This document shows positions 10,678 to 21,720 of a stretch of 64,000 nt of DNA, in pieces. The position numbers and the translations under genes were made by a program. Position 1 is the stretch's first letter. Every line of letters starts with the position of its first letter. The DNA comes from Lasiosphaeria ovina. Taxonomy: Eukaryota > Ascomycota > Sordariomycetes > Sordariales > Lasiosphaeriaceae. The notes under the pieces were generated by a model, which saw only the letters and a program-made list of their open reading frames with translations, was not told the DNA's origin and ran no database searches. Where the stretch lies: the NCBI GenBank assembly GCA_033439765.1, contig JAULSN010000004.1, forward strand, positions 2,118,001-2,182,000, in the 5' to 3' direction.

Positions 10678-12889
10678 CGTAGGGGCGGATGCGGGTGCCG
10701 CCGCATGTTGTTGCCCCTGGCCCAGGGAATTTTTAACAAGGAAGGTTGTGTCAACGATTCCGCGTCCCTGGTCTGGGGACTCCCCGGGTTATGGGGAGGG
10801 ACGAAAGCAGCGAGTGTTGCATCACCCCGGCGCCAAGACTGGCGCTATACGTTGTCGGTTCGGGGCGAGGGTGTCATCAAGAGCCGTCCTCGTGGCCAGC
10901 ACAAACGCGGCATCGCAATCAGCGTGTGCATGGAAACCAGCCGCCGTTATAGGAAACAGCACGCCAATCCTGGGGGTTCCGAGGCTTTGATCCGTCGTAT
11001 CACCGCCCAAGAGGGTTCATGTCTCGATATTAACAATGGCACCTAGGGGATGTGGCAGGATATTAGGGTAAATGGGGAAAACCACTATACGGAGTGGCAC
11101 CGGCTTAATTGCCCGCCCACTAAATAGCTGTGCGATGAACCAGCCCGCTTGCCCCCGCGCCGACAGCCAGCCTACCATTCACTTTTTCCGATCTGCCATT
11201 TGCAGGGTAGGATCGGTCAAGCTGGCAAATCCGGAATCCACATGCGGCCCGGGGGCCGAAGGACTTAGCGTGCGACGCGGTGGATGTGCTGGCGTTGGAT
11301 GCTCCTTTCCTGTAGACTGAGCTGCCGTGCCCTGGGGAAGTGGGGAAACCGTTGACCGCAGTCTCCCGAGACTGAACGGAGACCTACCCCGGGTAAGCTC
11401 TGTAGTTCTACGACCGCTGGGTCGACGGCCGGACATGCATGCATCGTAACAAATATCACTCCCCCGGGTCTATGCCACACAAGCAGGTGGTAAACAGAAC
11501 TAGTAATAGAGTTGACCATCTAGAGTTGCTCTATTCATATACCATTTGGTGATGGTGTCATATTCGATGACCAATCCTAGCTACTTTCCTTAAGTACCAC
11601 AACGTGGAATCACAACTTGCAACGCCCGCTGTATTACTCACAGGTATGAGCAGCCGACAGAAGATGGAAGCGATATCCCATCACTGGTTGGAATCGCCTC
11701 CATCGGGCCCAACGACAGTAGATAGAATATATAGAGAAAAAAGGGCATAAAGATGCTATTCGCGTTTCCCCAACCTGGAGCCGAAAATTCCGGCGCAAAC
11801 ATACATATCGTCAATAGGAGAACAAGCCTTGAGTCTTGATGATAGGGGAGCGGCGCGGGAGGGAGCGTTCAAGGCCTCCTTGGAGCTAAAAATCGCAGTA
11901 CCGATCTAATCCCTGTCCCTGTCGCGGGATCGACTCCTGTTGGGTCCAGTGTTCGAGGACTCACGAATACGGCCTCGGAACACCCGACTTCGGGAATTCG
12001 TGACCACCTCAGTGGAGAGCCTGATTCCGACTTGGTGGATGGCAGTGGCTACCTAGCCTTGCTAAATGGCGCAAAGATCTGCTGTGGACAAGACGTTTGG
12101 AGGGGACCGCATGTTCTCTCGCAGTTTGGAGAGGTGCCAAGTCAGACGCTCGAGGCGATGGGGTGGTGACGGTGTTCGCTGTCGAGCTCAGACCTACACG
12201 GAAAATAGCAGAATGGATGCCGCAGTGTTCGGGGTCAGAGTTTCTCCAAGGGTTTATAAAACACGTTTAGAGTTTGGGCTACGAAATAAGGTACTCGTAC
12301 CGCCGGCCGTTTGGGGGGCGTTGGTGCCCTGCGACATGGGACGACCATCCCCACGAGTTGTTAGAAAGCCGCAGCCAAAATGTACTGCAAACCTTAACAC
12401 TTGCCTCCAATATATTCTTAATCGGGTTAGACTTACACTGCCAAGACGTAGATACGCAGTGGACCGGCTCCACAGGGCAGTGGAGGCCGAGCGGCTAGTC
12501 CCTTCTAGTGCTGGAGGGGAGACGAAACGGGGCGGGAGTTCCAGACCATTTTACGATCAACCGTCCACATCATCACGGCCTTGGCGTTCTCATTGGGTTG
12601 ACTCTATCTGACTGCCCACCCCGTTCTCTTGTGCCGCAATTGTTGGTTTGTCAGTTTTCCCTTTTTGGGGTACTTTCGTTTACTTTGTCTTTCATGAATG
12701 TTAGCTTTTGAGTTAAACTTTTCCAACGCCCGCCTCCACATCAGCACCTGCATCAGCATCTGCATCCGCCCTTCCCACGTTTCTCCCCGCAGTGGAACGC
12801 CCAGGGACCCAGCCAACGCACGTCGTCATCGCGATCCCAGCGACAACTCCAGCCACCGCCGCCGGCGCCCGCTCGGCACCGGCCGCACC
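10678..12889. other. Divergent intergenic region, no gene recognised
   Basis: About 2.2 kb between the divergently transcribed Kre9-like (-) and LCCL (+) genes, expected to hold both promoters. Open frames here (for example around 12066-12611) show no family features or clean codon usage. Near 12600-12880 the + strand becomes pyrimidine-rich, consistent with the LCCL leader. Confidence 0.5.
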
Positions 12890-14893
12890 ATGGGCGAAAA
12901 TGGCACCGAGGTGCGCTCGCAGGCCCGCGACGTCGAGGGCCAAGAGAGCACAAGCACCAGCGCCAGCGCCAGCGCCAGCTCCACCAACGTTGCCGTCCTC
13001 GAGCATCCGGATGCCCCCGTCGTCGAAGCCGCCCTCGTGAACCAGAGCGACGACAGCAGGCCGCCGACGCCGCGCTTCATCCAGGACGAGCGGTCGTGGA
13101 AGAGGTGGAAATGGGTGCCGTACCCCGTGCGCCGCCTCACCATTGCCGTCTACAAATGGGCCCAGGGACCGCCCAGCCCAAACAACTTCAAGATCCAACC
13201 TCTCTTCCCTAGCGTGCAGCGCGCCCCCGTCCGGCTGCTCGACAAGTTCCTGCCCCGGAAATCGCACAGGGCATGGCTGGTCTTTTTCTACCTGTCAATC
13301 TGGATCGTCACCTTCGCGCTGGTGATGCGCCAGGGCCAATCCGCGACGGAAATCGACGGTTGGGGCACGCCCAGCGCGATAGGTTGCGGCAACACGTACT
13401 GGGCCGTCGACAACGGCTGCGGGCTGGACGGCAACGGCTGCCGCCCCTTTGACGGCGGCGGCTTTGCCTTTAAGTGCCCCGCGAGCTGCGAGAGCTACCA
13501 GGTGCTCAACCCGCACGCCGTCGGCGCCACCGAGGTCATCTACCAGCCGCTCGTCATCGGCGGGCCGGGGAGCAACGGCAGCGCGGTATACCGGGGCGAT
13601 TCGTTCATCTGCGGAGCCGCGATACACGCCGGCGTCATCTCCAACACGGTCGGCGGGTGCGGCGTCGTCAAGCTGATCGGGCTGCAGAGGGACTTTAACA
13701 GCTCGACGCAGAACGGCATATCGAGCGTGGGCTTCGACTCGTACTTCCCCCTCTCGTTCACTTTCGAGACGGGGATCCAGTGCGTCTCGCGGGACACGAG
13801 GTGGCCGCTGCTCGCTGTCTCGGTGGTCTTCTCCACCGTCCTGGCAGTCTTCGTCACGTCCCCGGCCCTGTTCTTCTTTCCCGTCTTTACGGGCATCTAC
13901 TGGACGGTTGGCCTCGCCACAGACCCGCCGGGCTACTCAAGCATCGCGGGCCTGTTCTCCAACGAGCTCGGGAACTTCTTGCCCGCCATGTTCACCGCCT
14001 GGGTCATGTATGACAAGATGGGCGTGAGGCGGACGCTCAAAGGCCTGACGGCCCAGGTTGAAAAGTCGGTGCTGTGGCTCGGCGGCTGCTGGGTCGGCGC
14101 GCTGACCAACTACACGTTCGATTTCATCCCCATCCAGCGACTCACGCCGCACGATCTGGACCAGCAGCCTGGGGCCAGGGCGGCTCTCGCCATCATCATC
14201 ATCGTCTTGGCCGTCGTGGCCGTCTCGCAGATATGGTTCTTCCGCCAGGAGGGCCGGCTGGTCAAGTACCTGAAGCTCTACGCCCTCCTGGTGGCGGCCA
14301 TCGTCATCTCGGTGGTGCTCCCGGGCCTCTCGCTGCGCATCCACCACTACATCCTCGCGCTGATCCTCCTGCCGGGCACGAGCATGCAGACGCGCCCGTC
14401 GCTGCTGTACCAGGGCATCCTGGTCGGGCTGTTCCTCAACGGCATCGCGCGCTGGGGGTGGGACCCGTTCCTGCAGACGGCGGCCGCGCTGCAAGGGGAC
14501 GCGCAGCTGGGGTCGCCCCTCCCGTCGATCCCGGCGCCCAACATCACGCTCGGCAGCGCGCTGTCGAGCATCACCTTCACGTGGGGCCTGTCGCCGGGCC
14601 CCGAGCTCGACGGGCTCAGCGTGCTCGTCAACGACGTCGAGCGCTTCCGCACGTATTTTGCCGACGAGTTCGACAGCTCGCCAAACTTCACCTGGACACG
14701 CCGCGCCGGGCTGCAGGAGAACGAGTACTTCCGCTTCGCGTGGATGCAGGGCAGCAGCAGCGAGGACTACACCAAAGCCGGGACTTGGGACGCGAAAGGC
14801 GAGTGGGTCGCCATGCAGCCCGGGCCGTCGCGCGTGAGGGCGAGGAGCGCGGAGAGCGGCAGGGGCGAGGGTATCCTCTTGAAGGCGAGGTGA
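12890..14893 (+). CDS. LCCL-domain multi-pass membrane protein
   Basis: One exon, 667 residues. The ATG at 12890 is used because the frame upstream of it reads as low-complexity Arg/Ser/His leader sequence. The N-terminus is Ser/Ala-rich and cytosolic, with a basic stretch before the first membrane helix at about 124-146. An extracytosolic LCCL domain follows (about 150-295), with the expected cysteines around GCGNTYWAVDNGCG, FKCPASC, FICGAAIHAGV and GGCGVV. After it come about seven further hydrophobic helices (near 303-345, 370, 395, 430, 460, 480 and 515) and a soluble Trp-rich C-terminus. Fungal LCCL proteins of this layout are widespread and functionally uncharacterised. The domain is otherwise known from secreted and matrix proteins such as Limulus factor C, coch-5b2 and Lgl1. 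A cell-surface sensing or adhesion role would be inference only. Confidence 0.9.
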   Translation: MGENGTEVRSQARDVEGQESTSTSASASASSTNVAVLEHPDAPVVEAALVNQSDDSRPPTPRFIQDERSWKRWKWVPYPVRRLTIAVYKWAQGPPSPNNFKIQPLFPSVQRAPVRLLDKFLPRKSHRAWLVFFYLSIWIVTFALVMRQGQSATEIDGWGTPSAIGCGNTYWAVDNGCGLDGNGCRPFDGGGFAFKCPASCESYQVLNPHAVGATEVIYQPLVIGGPGSNGSAVYRGDSFICGAAIHAGVISNTVGGCGVVKLIGLQRDFNSSTQNGISSVGFDSYFPLSFTFETGIQCVSRDTRWPLLAVSVVFSTVLAVFVTSPALFFFPVFTGIYWTVGLATDPPGYSSIAGLFSNELGNFLPAMFTAWVMYDKMGVRRTLKGLTAQVEKSVLWLGGCWVGALTNYTFDFIPIQRLTPHDLDQQPGARAALAIIIIVLAVVAVSQIWFFRQEGRLVKYLKLYALLVAAIVISVVLPGLSLRIHHYILALILLPGTSMQTRPSLLYQGILVGLFLNGIARWGWDPFLQTAAALQGDAQLGSPLPSIPAPNITLGSALSSITFTWGLSPGPELDGLSVLVNDVERFRTYFADEFDSSPNFTWTRRAGLQENEYFRFAWMQGSSSEDYTKAGTWDAKGEWVAMQPGPSRVRARSAESGRGEGILLKAR

Positions 14894-17440
14894 GAGGATA
14901 TACATACAGTAGTGCAGTAAAATTACCAAGATGGAAGGTCGGGTCGCGTGTCACGACGCATGTATTTTTTTTTTTTTTGTCCTTTTCTTTTCTTAAAATC
15001 TAGACCCGGCGATGATTGGACTCATGAATATTTTTTTTTTTTTTTTTTTTTTTTTGCTACCTACATTACCTACGTAAATACCATTGTGATGAAGGCATAT
15101 CCATGTCTTGGTATAGTGCGGATCGTGTGGATGAATGGTATGGTGGCAGAGTGAACAGCGAAGCGCATTGAGCTCAGCTCTGTACGCCAGTTCGTACGTC
15201 TGCCCCAGTGTCTTGGAACACGAGGGCCAAGATCGGAAAGCACAACGGGGCAACTTTGGTTCAATTTGGAGGGGTTTCGCGTGATCTGAGGATTGACAGG
15301 TCATCTTGACGATTTAGAGCTTTGTTTGTTTTCTCCTGTTTTCACTTCTTCATTAAGAGTCCGTTATCACCGACCAGAGCGAGCAAGCGAGTGGGTCAAT
15401 GAAGTGATTTGAGTGAGGGCTTTTTTCCGCCTCAGCACTGCTCGTCGTCGCGAGCACCCACCAAGCCGGCAAGCCCGTATACCTACCGTGGCCCTCTTGT
15501 CTTGTCTTGAACCAGACTCGGGCTGGTGCGTATATTCCATAACGCCTTCGACAAAGAAGGCTGAGCAAGCCCGGATGGAAAGAGTGGATATTCGTCACCT
15601 CCGTAATACAGTGCCGAGGCGCCGCTAGCATTCACTATATGACGTCGAGCGAGTCCTTGACGGCCCGGGTTCTTAATTTAGAACCAGCAGCCGCCCGCAA
15701 CCGTCGTCTGTCTGAGCTGCCAGGCACACACAGGCACCCATCGTGTTGTTGGTTTTGGTGCTTTTGCTTGGGTTGTGGGCCGGCCCTTTAAAGGGCCGCT
15801 GAGGTGAAGCCAGACTGACATGACCTGACCTGTCTGTCTGTCTGTCTGTCTGTCTGACCTAAGGTAAGGTAGGCTCACCTCACCTCACCCGCCCGCTAGG
15901 TGAACATAGATGGCCGCGGGTCGGTTGGTTCCTGCAGGATTCCGCGGCGAATTGTCGAGCCCCTTCTCTGCCGCCGCAGTAGCGCCGTGGGACAATAAAG
16001 AAGGTTTTTTTTAACTTCTTGGAAAAACATTGGATGCATTCCACAACATTCCAGTGAAGCAAAGGGCCTACTACACTACTGCGTAGAGGGGTGGTGAGGG
16101 GTGGTGTGTGTGTGTGGTGTCCACGACCCCACAAACGCCACCCCGCCCTCGCTTTTAGCTTCCCGAGTGGCCGGTTGCAGGAGTGGAGGGGTTCTCGCGG
16201 GGGCTTGGTTTGGTTGGCGGGGAGGTAACGTCACGTAACGGCTCCCTCCCCTCTCTCTCTTTCCCCTGCAACTCGATCACTCAACGAGGGATTCTTTCCC
16301 AATACTGACTGGCTGCACCGCTGCAGACCAGTCGACCCGACGACCAGACCCGACGACCAGACCGCACCGGGCGATTCCTCGTATTCGAGGGTCCCCCCGT
16401 TTCCGGCTTCCGATTTTCCATGTTCCCCTCTTTCCCATTCATTTTCGCCCGACCAAACCAAACCAAACCAATGATTCAGGCTCAGTCAGACATGTCTCGA
16501 TGCAATTCTCGTTCTCTCCCGGTGTCTCTCTTTGCTTTGGTTCCTGTTTTCTCTTAAAAGGTTTCTGCTGGGCGGGCTGGGATAAACGTGGGAATACGGA
16601 GCATGTTTGTTCAGGGAGAATCGTGGCTTGCAGCGGTTTTGGGACCAGCCGCCGCCTCTGATTGGCCGCCGACCCTCGAACGGGAGTGTCTTGCCTCCTG
16701 GCTCGTGTTGCACCTCCCGCTCTCCGCCTCGCTCACTCATCACACACACACACACAAACCACACGATCTGGTGTGAGCACCTACTGTGGTAGTTTATCCG
16801 TGTGTCTAGCGCCTCAGTAGGAACGGCGCCCTCGAGATGCTCGCATGTCATGTCATGGCAAGGTGCTGTGTCACTCGGCTGCCCAGCTAGTGCCTGTGTC
16901 TGTCTGTGTATGGTGTATGTCTATGTAGGCGAATGTAGGTACTTACACACGGCGTCGCAGCGGAAAAGGCTGGGCTGGGGGGGCGAACACGAGAAGTTTC
17001 CAGCCTCTCACCCCTGTCCGCCCGCTATGGCTTTGTCCCCACGACCGCTCCCAACGTTTGCGGACCAGGGTTCCGCTCACGACTACTGTGCTTTGTGGCC
17101 ATGGCCTGACCGACCTGGCAGTGAGTGGTCCAGTGCTAGCTAGCCGGCAAGAACTGCCTCTGGGTTCGTGTCCAAGGCAGGCTCCCGGCATCCTCGCACG
17201 AGCTCGTGGTGTTTTGGTGTGTGTATAAAGAGAAGAGGGGGCCGCTTAAAGCCGCGGCCACTCTACTCTGCCATCCCCTCGTCACCTCATTCTGTGTCAG
17301 CTGTCGAAACAGTCGTTTTCTGTTCGTCAAGTCGCTCGCTTTGCTTGTTGCTGGCTGCTGCGTGATATCGTATCGTCCGCCGGTATAACCTGACTAAACC
17401 CGCCCCCCACTGTTTGTTTACCCTCTACCGCCATCCAACC
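14894..17440. other. Intergenic region with poly-T runs and a TGTC repeat
   Basis: About 2.5 kb. It begins with the 3' region of the LCCL gene, including T runs near 14967-14977 and 15030-15055. A (TGTC)n tract lies at about 15831-15856. The remainder is pyrimidine-rich and probably the long promoter of the Cys-rich GPI gene at 17441. No gene is recognised on either strand. Confidence 0.5.
17224..17229 (+). promoter_or_regulatory. TATA box of the Cys-rich GPI protein gene
   Basis: TATAAA followed by G-rich, then pyrimidine-rich sequence, about 215 bp upstream of the ATG at 17441. This allows a leader of roughly 170-185 nt. Inferred from position and consensus only. Confidence 0.5.
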
Positions 17441-18151
17441 ATGAAGAACACGGCCGTCCTCGGCTACGTCGTGGCCTCGGCCGCTCTCGCCAGTGCCCAA
17501 GTCTCATCCAGCAACGGAAACTTCACCTGCGCGCGACCAAACGCAGCCTACTGCGCCGGCCCCTCTCTCGGCACCGACATCATCATCCGCTGCACTGGAA
17601 CCACAGGCCAGCCCGGCCGCTGCTCCGACGTACGCCCCCCTTTCCATGTTAACCCCTGCGGCAAGTGCCACGGCTAATGTTTACATGAAAACAGAACCTC
17701 GCCGGCGAGCCTCCGCTCGGCGTGCTGCCCGCTCTCTGCTGGCAGACGTCCGAGACCAGCGGCGACGCGGCCTGCGAGAAGAACTGCGTCGTCTACGCCA
17801 GCACGGGCTCCTTCACCCTGCCCGCCAACGTATGCACCCCAACGTACACGGCCTCGTCATCGTCGTCGTCAACAACGTCAACGACGGGAAGGACCACCAC
17901 TACCAGCACAGCCAGCACCACCAGCACGGCCAGCACCACGGCCAGCACCACGGCCAGCACCACGGCTAGCACCACCCTCACCACCATCTCCACCAGGACC
18001 CATCCTCCTCACTCAATCATAACCGTCACCGGCGGTACGGGCACCGGCGGTACGGGCACCGGCGGCACCACCGTCGTGCCGCCGCCCAACGGCAACGGCA
18101 CCTACACCATCACCCGCCCCGACACCACGCTGACGCTGACCACTGCGACCA

Positions 18152-18188
<37 letters not shown>

Positions 18189-18318
18189 GATCCCCGTCGG
18201 CCCCACCACCACCACGCAGGCCGGGTCCGTATCCACGGCTGGCGCTGCCGTCGCCAACCACCGCGGCGCCGCTGCCGGCGCTCTGGCCCTGGTCGGCGGG
18301 GTTGCGTTTTTCTTTTAG
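17441..18318 (+). CDS. Small Cys-rich, Ser/Thr-rich GPI-anchored protein
   Basis: Two exons, 17441..17629 and 17695..18318, 270 residues. The 65-nt intron has a GTACGC donor, a CTAAT branch and an ACAG acceptor, joining CSD to NLAGEPP. A signal peptide covers residues 1-19. The mature N-terminal domain (about 20-130) carries eight cysteines, enough for four disulfides, but their spacing does not match CFEM or hydrophobin patterns I know. A Ser/Thr stalk with TAST-type repeats follows, then a Gly run from a GGC repeat and a C-terminal hydrophobic tail with GPI-signal features. It is surely a surface or wall protein. The function of the Cys domain is unknown to me, and an effector or ligand-binding role would be a guess. 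Confidence 0.8.
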
Positions 18319-18417
18319 GCTCGAGTCTCAAGTGTCTAGTCTCTCTTGCCTGGCTTGAAGCGGCTTGGCCATTCTCGTAATACTTGCTTTCTCGTCCTAT
18401 CTATCTGCAACACAAGT

Positions 18418-18535
18418 AGAAGAAGAAGAAGGAGAAGAAGAAGAAGAAGAAGAAGAAGAAGAAGAAGAAGAAGAAGAAGAAGAAGAAGAAGAAGAAGAAG
18501 AAGAAGAAGAAGAAGAAGAAGAAGAAGAAGAAGAA
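18418..18535. repeat. (GAA)n microsatellite, about 118 bp
   Basis: An almost pure GAA/TTC tract with one GGA interruption near 18430 and roughly 34 uninterrupted units after it. It lies about 100 bp downstream of the GPI-protein stop, so it may fall in that transcript's 3' end. Confidence 0.95.
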
Positions 18536-18734
18536 TCAAGAACCAAGAAAAAAATACCGAAGAAAGAAGCAGCATTCGCGCTCCCTTGTCGTCACCCTAT
18601 TACATCTTATTCCATCCTACACACCCTGACATCAACCTCTTTCACGTCTCTCATTACATTTCATTTCACCTTACCTCTTCTTTTCTTCCTGTCTTCATCT
18701 CTGCCGAGACGAGATTAGACGAGTCGTTCTTGTT

Positions 18735-18735
18735 C

Positions 18736-18787
<52 letters not shown>
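18735..18787. repeat. (TTG)n microsatellite
   Basis: About 17 TTG units, 200 bp after the GAA tract. Both tracts are strand-asymmetric. Confidence 0.95.
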
Positions 18788-19561
18788 CATCATGCACAGC
18801 ATGCACAGCACAGCACAGCACAGGCTTTATATACGTTAGAATCTTTTTAATACCTTTGTCATATTGTTTAATACCCCTAATCTTCTATACAGTCGGTTAA
18901 TCTTGGTTGGCGTCGGACGGGACGGGCAATCTATGCCGGGGGGGGTTATCGGCGAACTTAGGTGCTCTTTTTCTTTTCTCTCTCTTTACTCGGCAGGGTG
19001 GGAAGAAGAAAGGAATGTAAAGGGGGTGGCTTGGAGATTCTGACGCTGCTTCTTTTGGTCGGGGGTAGGGGCGGTTGGATAGGTAACAGGGGGGCAAAGA
19101 TGTGAGATGGATGATAATGATGATGCGGCACTGCTCTCAGGAAAGGCACAGAGCTTGTTGGTTGCTGTGTTTTGTTTGGGGCGCCGGGATGGGAAATAGG
19201 GGGGTTTGTTATTTGGGTCTGGCGTACTCCCACCGTGTTCCATCTTTCAGGATGAAAAGAGCTGCGAGTAGCTATCGACCAGGTAGCTGAAATAGGGAAA
19301 TCAACTACGGAGTGTAGACTGACAACGTCGGCCCCTGTCTTTTCTTTGTGCCCGTGTCAAGCAGCGGCATTGCTCGTAAGGATGACGGTCAGCCCAGTGA
19401 CAGCTTCTCGTGTTCCTGTTCCTCCAACTGCTTTGGAAGCTAATAAAGACAAACATGTTGAGCTTGCGATTTTCTTATCCGCCTAAAATACAAACCCCCC
19501 CTATACGCCGTGCTCCCCATGTTGATGCCCAAGACAAAAAAGCACCCCCCTTTTCCCTCCC

Positions 19562-20221
19562 CTATTTCTCGCTGCCACCCGCAGAGAAAGCCACCTCGTC
19601 CAGCCACCACTGCTTGAACGTCTGCAGGCGCTCGGTGCGCTCGCGGGCGATGGCGCGGCCGGGGCCCGTCTTAGTCATAGACTCAAGGCGCAACAACTTC
19701 TCATCAACATGGGCCATTGCGTCAGCCATGGCAGGCGCGCCGCGGGCACCGCTGAACGTGAACACGCGGCCGATCCCCACAGCACCAATAGCGTCAATCC
19801 GATCGGCGTCCTGCACGACGGCCAGCTCCGGATACTCGGCAACCAGCGCCGTCACGCGCGCCGGATCCTTGACCTCGCTGCTGTAGCTGACACCCAGGCA
19901 AATGGCCTGGACGCGGGCGGCGAGCGCGGGCGCCGCGCCGTGCGCCTCGAGCACCGCCGCCACCATGGTCGTGCCGTCCTCGCCGGGCGCCAGGTACTTG
20001 CGGTCGCCGACGTCGTGCAGCAGCGCCGCGAGCTGGACCACGCGCAGGTCGAGCGCGGCCTGGTTGTCGGCCTGCGAGTAGATGCGCCGTGATAGTCCGA
20101 CCACCCGCTCGATGTGGTCCCAGCTGTGCGACGCGTCGTACTTGCCCATGTACGCCTGCACGTACGTTGTTATTGACTGCACGAGCGCGTCGTCGGCGAA
20201 GGTGTCCAGCGCGGCTGCCAT
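19562..20221 (-). CDS. HD-domain phosphohydrolase
   Basis: One exon, 219 residues. It shows the HD-superfamily metal ligands in order: H32 and H36 in ASHSWDHIERV, the H70-D71 pair in LAALLHDVGDRKY, and a late Asp in VVQDADRIDAIGAVG, the conserved AIGA-type end of this subfamily. Length and order match the small YedJ-like HD hydrolases of bacteria and fungi, which lack other domains. Such enzymes cleave phosphate esters or nucleotides with divalent metals. The substrate is not known, and a housecleaning nucleotidase is the usual guess. The protein has no signal peptide, so it is probably cytosolic. The ATG at 20221 is preceded on the coding strand by an A-run and pyrimidine-rich leader. Confidence 0.88.
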   Translation of the reverse strand: MAAALDTFADDALVQSITTYVQAYMGKYDASHSWDHIERVVGLSRRIYSQADNQAALDLRVVQLAALLHDVGDRKYLAPGEDGTTMVAAVLEAHGAAPALAARVQAICLGVSYSSEVKDPARVTALVAEYPELAVVQDADRIDAIGAVGIGRVFTFSGARGAPAMADAMAHVDEKLLRLESMTKTGPGRAIARERTERLQTFKQWWLDEVAFSAGGSEK

Positions 20222-20590
20222 GGTTGGGGGTTTGTTGCTTTTTTTTTTTTTTTTGGGCTAAATTGGTGGGTTGGCGGTGGTGCTGTTTCTGCGGAGTCTT
20301 GTCTTTTGACTTTGTTCTCAGGTGTCTGGTGATTTCGTCTTGGGGAATGAAAAGCTCGAGGATGCTGGACAGACGGATTACAGACACCCCGAGATGATAT
20401 ATAGGAGAAGAGAGGGCCAAAGTATTTTAATTCACACAGGCCATCCATGTTTCGTGTTTACTCTTCTGCCACAAGCAGTTAGGCGGTGAGGTGAGTCATG
20501 CCGGGGACGTGCTGCGGGGCGCCATCCTCCAACGACCAACAGTCCCCCTTCCGTCCCAACGTCGACCGGGAACGAGGTTGATGGGTTTCG

Positions 20591-20631
<41 letters not shown>

Positions 20632-21720
20632 GGACGAATCCCTCTTGTTATCGGATTGCTCATTTCCCCTCTCGAGGCGCCAATCCGGCACGCATCTCAC
20701 GATACGACGATCCGACTCGACCCCTAACAACAACCCTTCGCGTTTGTCAACTCACATCTTCACGGCGGCGCTAGATTTGCTGCAGGTTTAGAAAGACGGC
20801 CGTATTCGGTCAGAACGGCAGTCGAGTTACCTAGTGAGGGGGAAGGAAATTGAAGGCTGCGAGCCGGGCAGTTTCCCGCATTAGAAAGCGATGCTGCGAT
20901 GCTGCGATGCTGCAATGTCTCCGGGAAAAGTCCAGTACCAGCGAGATTTGCGGCTGTTTTAGCTTCTTTCCGTGTAAACCCGGTGCTATTGCCGGCCCCG
21001 TCGACCACCGGCCGGCGCTATTGCCCCGCGGCCCCACCCGGCCTTGTTTCCGGTCTCGGCATCGACGTCCGGCCCTCCTCGGAAAAGCCAAAGGTCAGTG
21101 TCAGTGATCCAGGCACGACACAACCTCCAGGATACATTGTCGTGGGAATATAACTGGACTCGATTGCTCTGCACCTAAGTATGCGCCTAAAAATGTGTCT
21201 TGGTTCTCACTTACACACCTCGATACCTCTATCCACCCACTTCCGATTATGTATCCGGTCCGATCTCCCGACTGCCATTCTCCGTTTGGAATGCCCTTTC
21301 CAGAACAGATCTCGGCCGTGATAAGCCTTACTAGATGATAGCAATGGTTACATGGAAGTGCTGTGCTGTTAGGGAAATGGCCTGGCCGGCGCCGACCAGG
21401 CCCGCAAGAGCCGGGCACAACAGCCATTCCATCTCGGTAAGCCCTAGTCTTACAAGCTCCTGCCTTGTTCGAAAAACGTCTCGCCGGTGCCGATCGAGAC
21501 GTGCGTGCGGGTGTCTAGACTGGGACCGACAGGAGGCGTGTGCTGCCAAATACAAGACCAAGGGTTCCTTATAATTCGGCTCTTTTGTCTGCATTGAGAC
21601 TGCCGACTTAGATTCACATAGACCTGATGTCAATAGAAAACACGTCTTGGACCAGGAGCTTAATCAGCAGTTCAGTCGTCTCGCCGTTTACTTTCCAGTC
21701 TTCGTTCTCTGGCCAAGCCC
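20222..21720. other. Divergent intergenic region
   Basis: Promoter region of the HD-domain gene (-) and, at its far end, of the papain-fold gene (+). It contains the GAT repeat at 20592-20631 and a short GCTGCGAT repeat at about 20888-20915. No gene is recognised. Confidence 0.5.
20592..20631. repeat. (GAT)n microsatellite
   Basis: About 13 pure GAT units in the intergenic region upstream of the HD-domain gene. Confidence 0.95.

Larger units (their letters stand above)
18319..19561. other. Intergenic region rich in triplet repeats
   Basis: Lies between the convergent 3' ends of the GPI gene (+) and the HD-domain gene (-). It holds a GAA tract and a TTG tract (separate entries) and a G-rich + strand from about 18930 to 19210. 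No gene is recognised. Confidence 0.55.

Noticed and set aside
13937..15003. Long open frames overlapping the LCCL gene in other frames
   Set aside because: High GC content removes stop codons in all frames here. The products are Arg/Ala/Gly/His-rich without domains.
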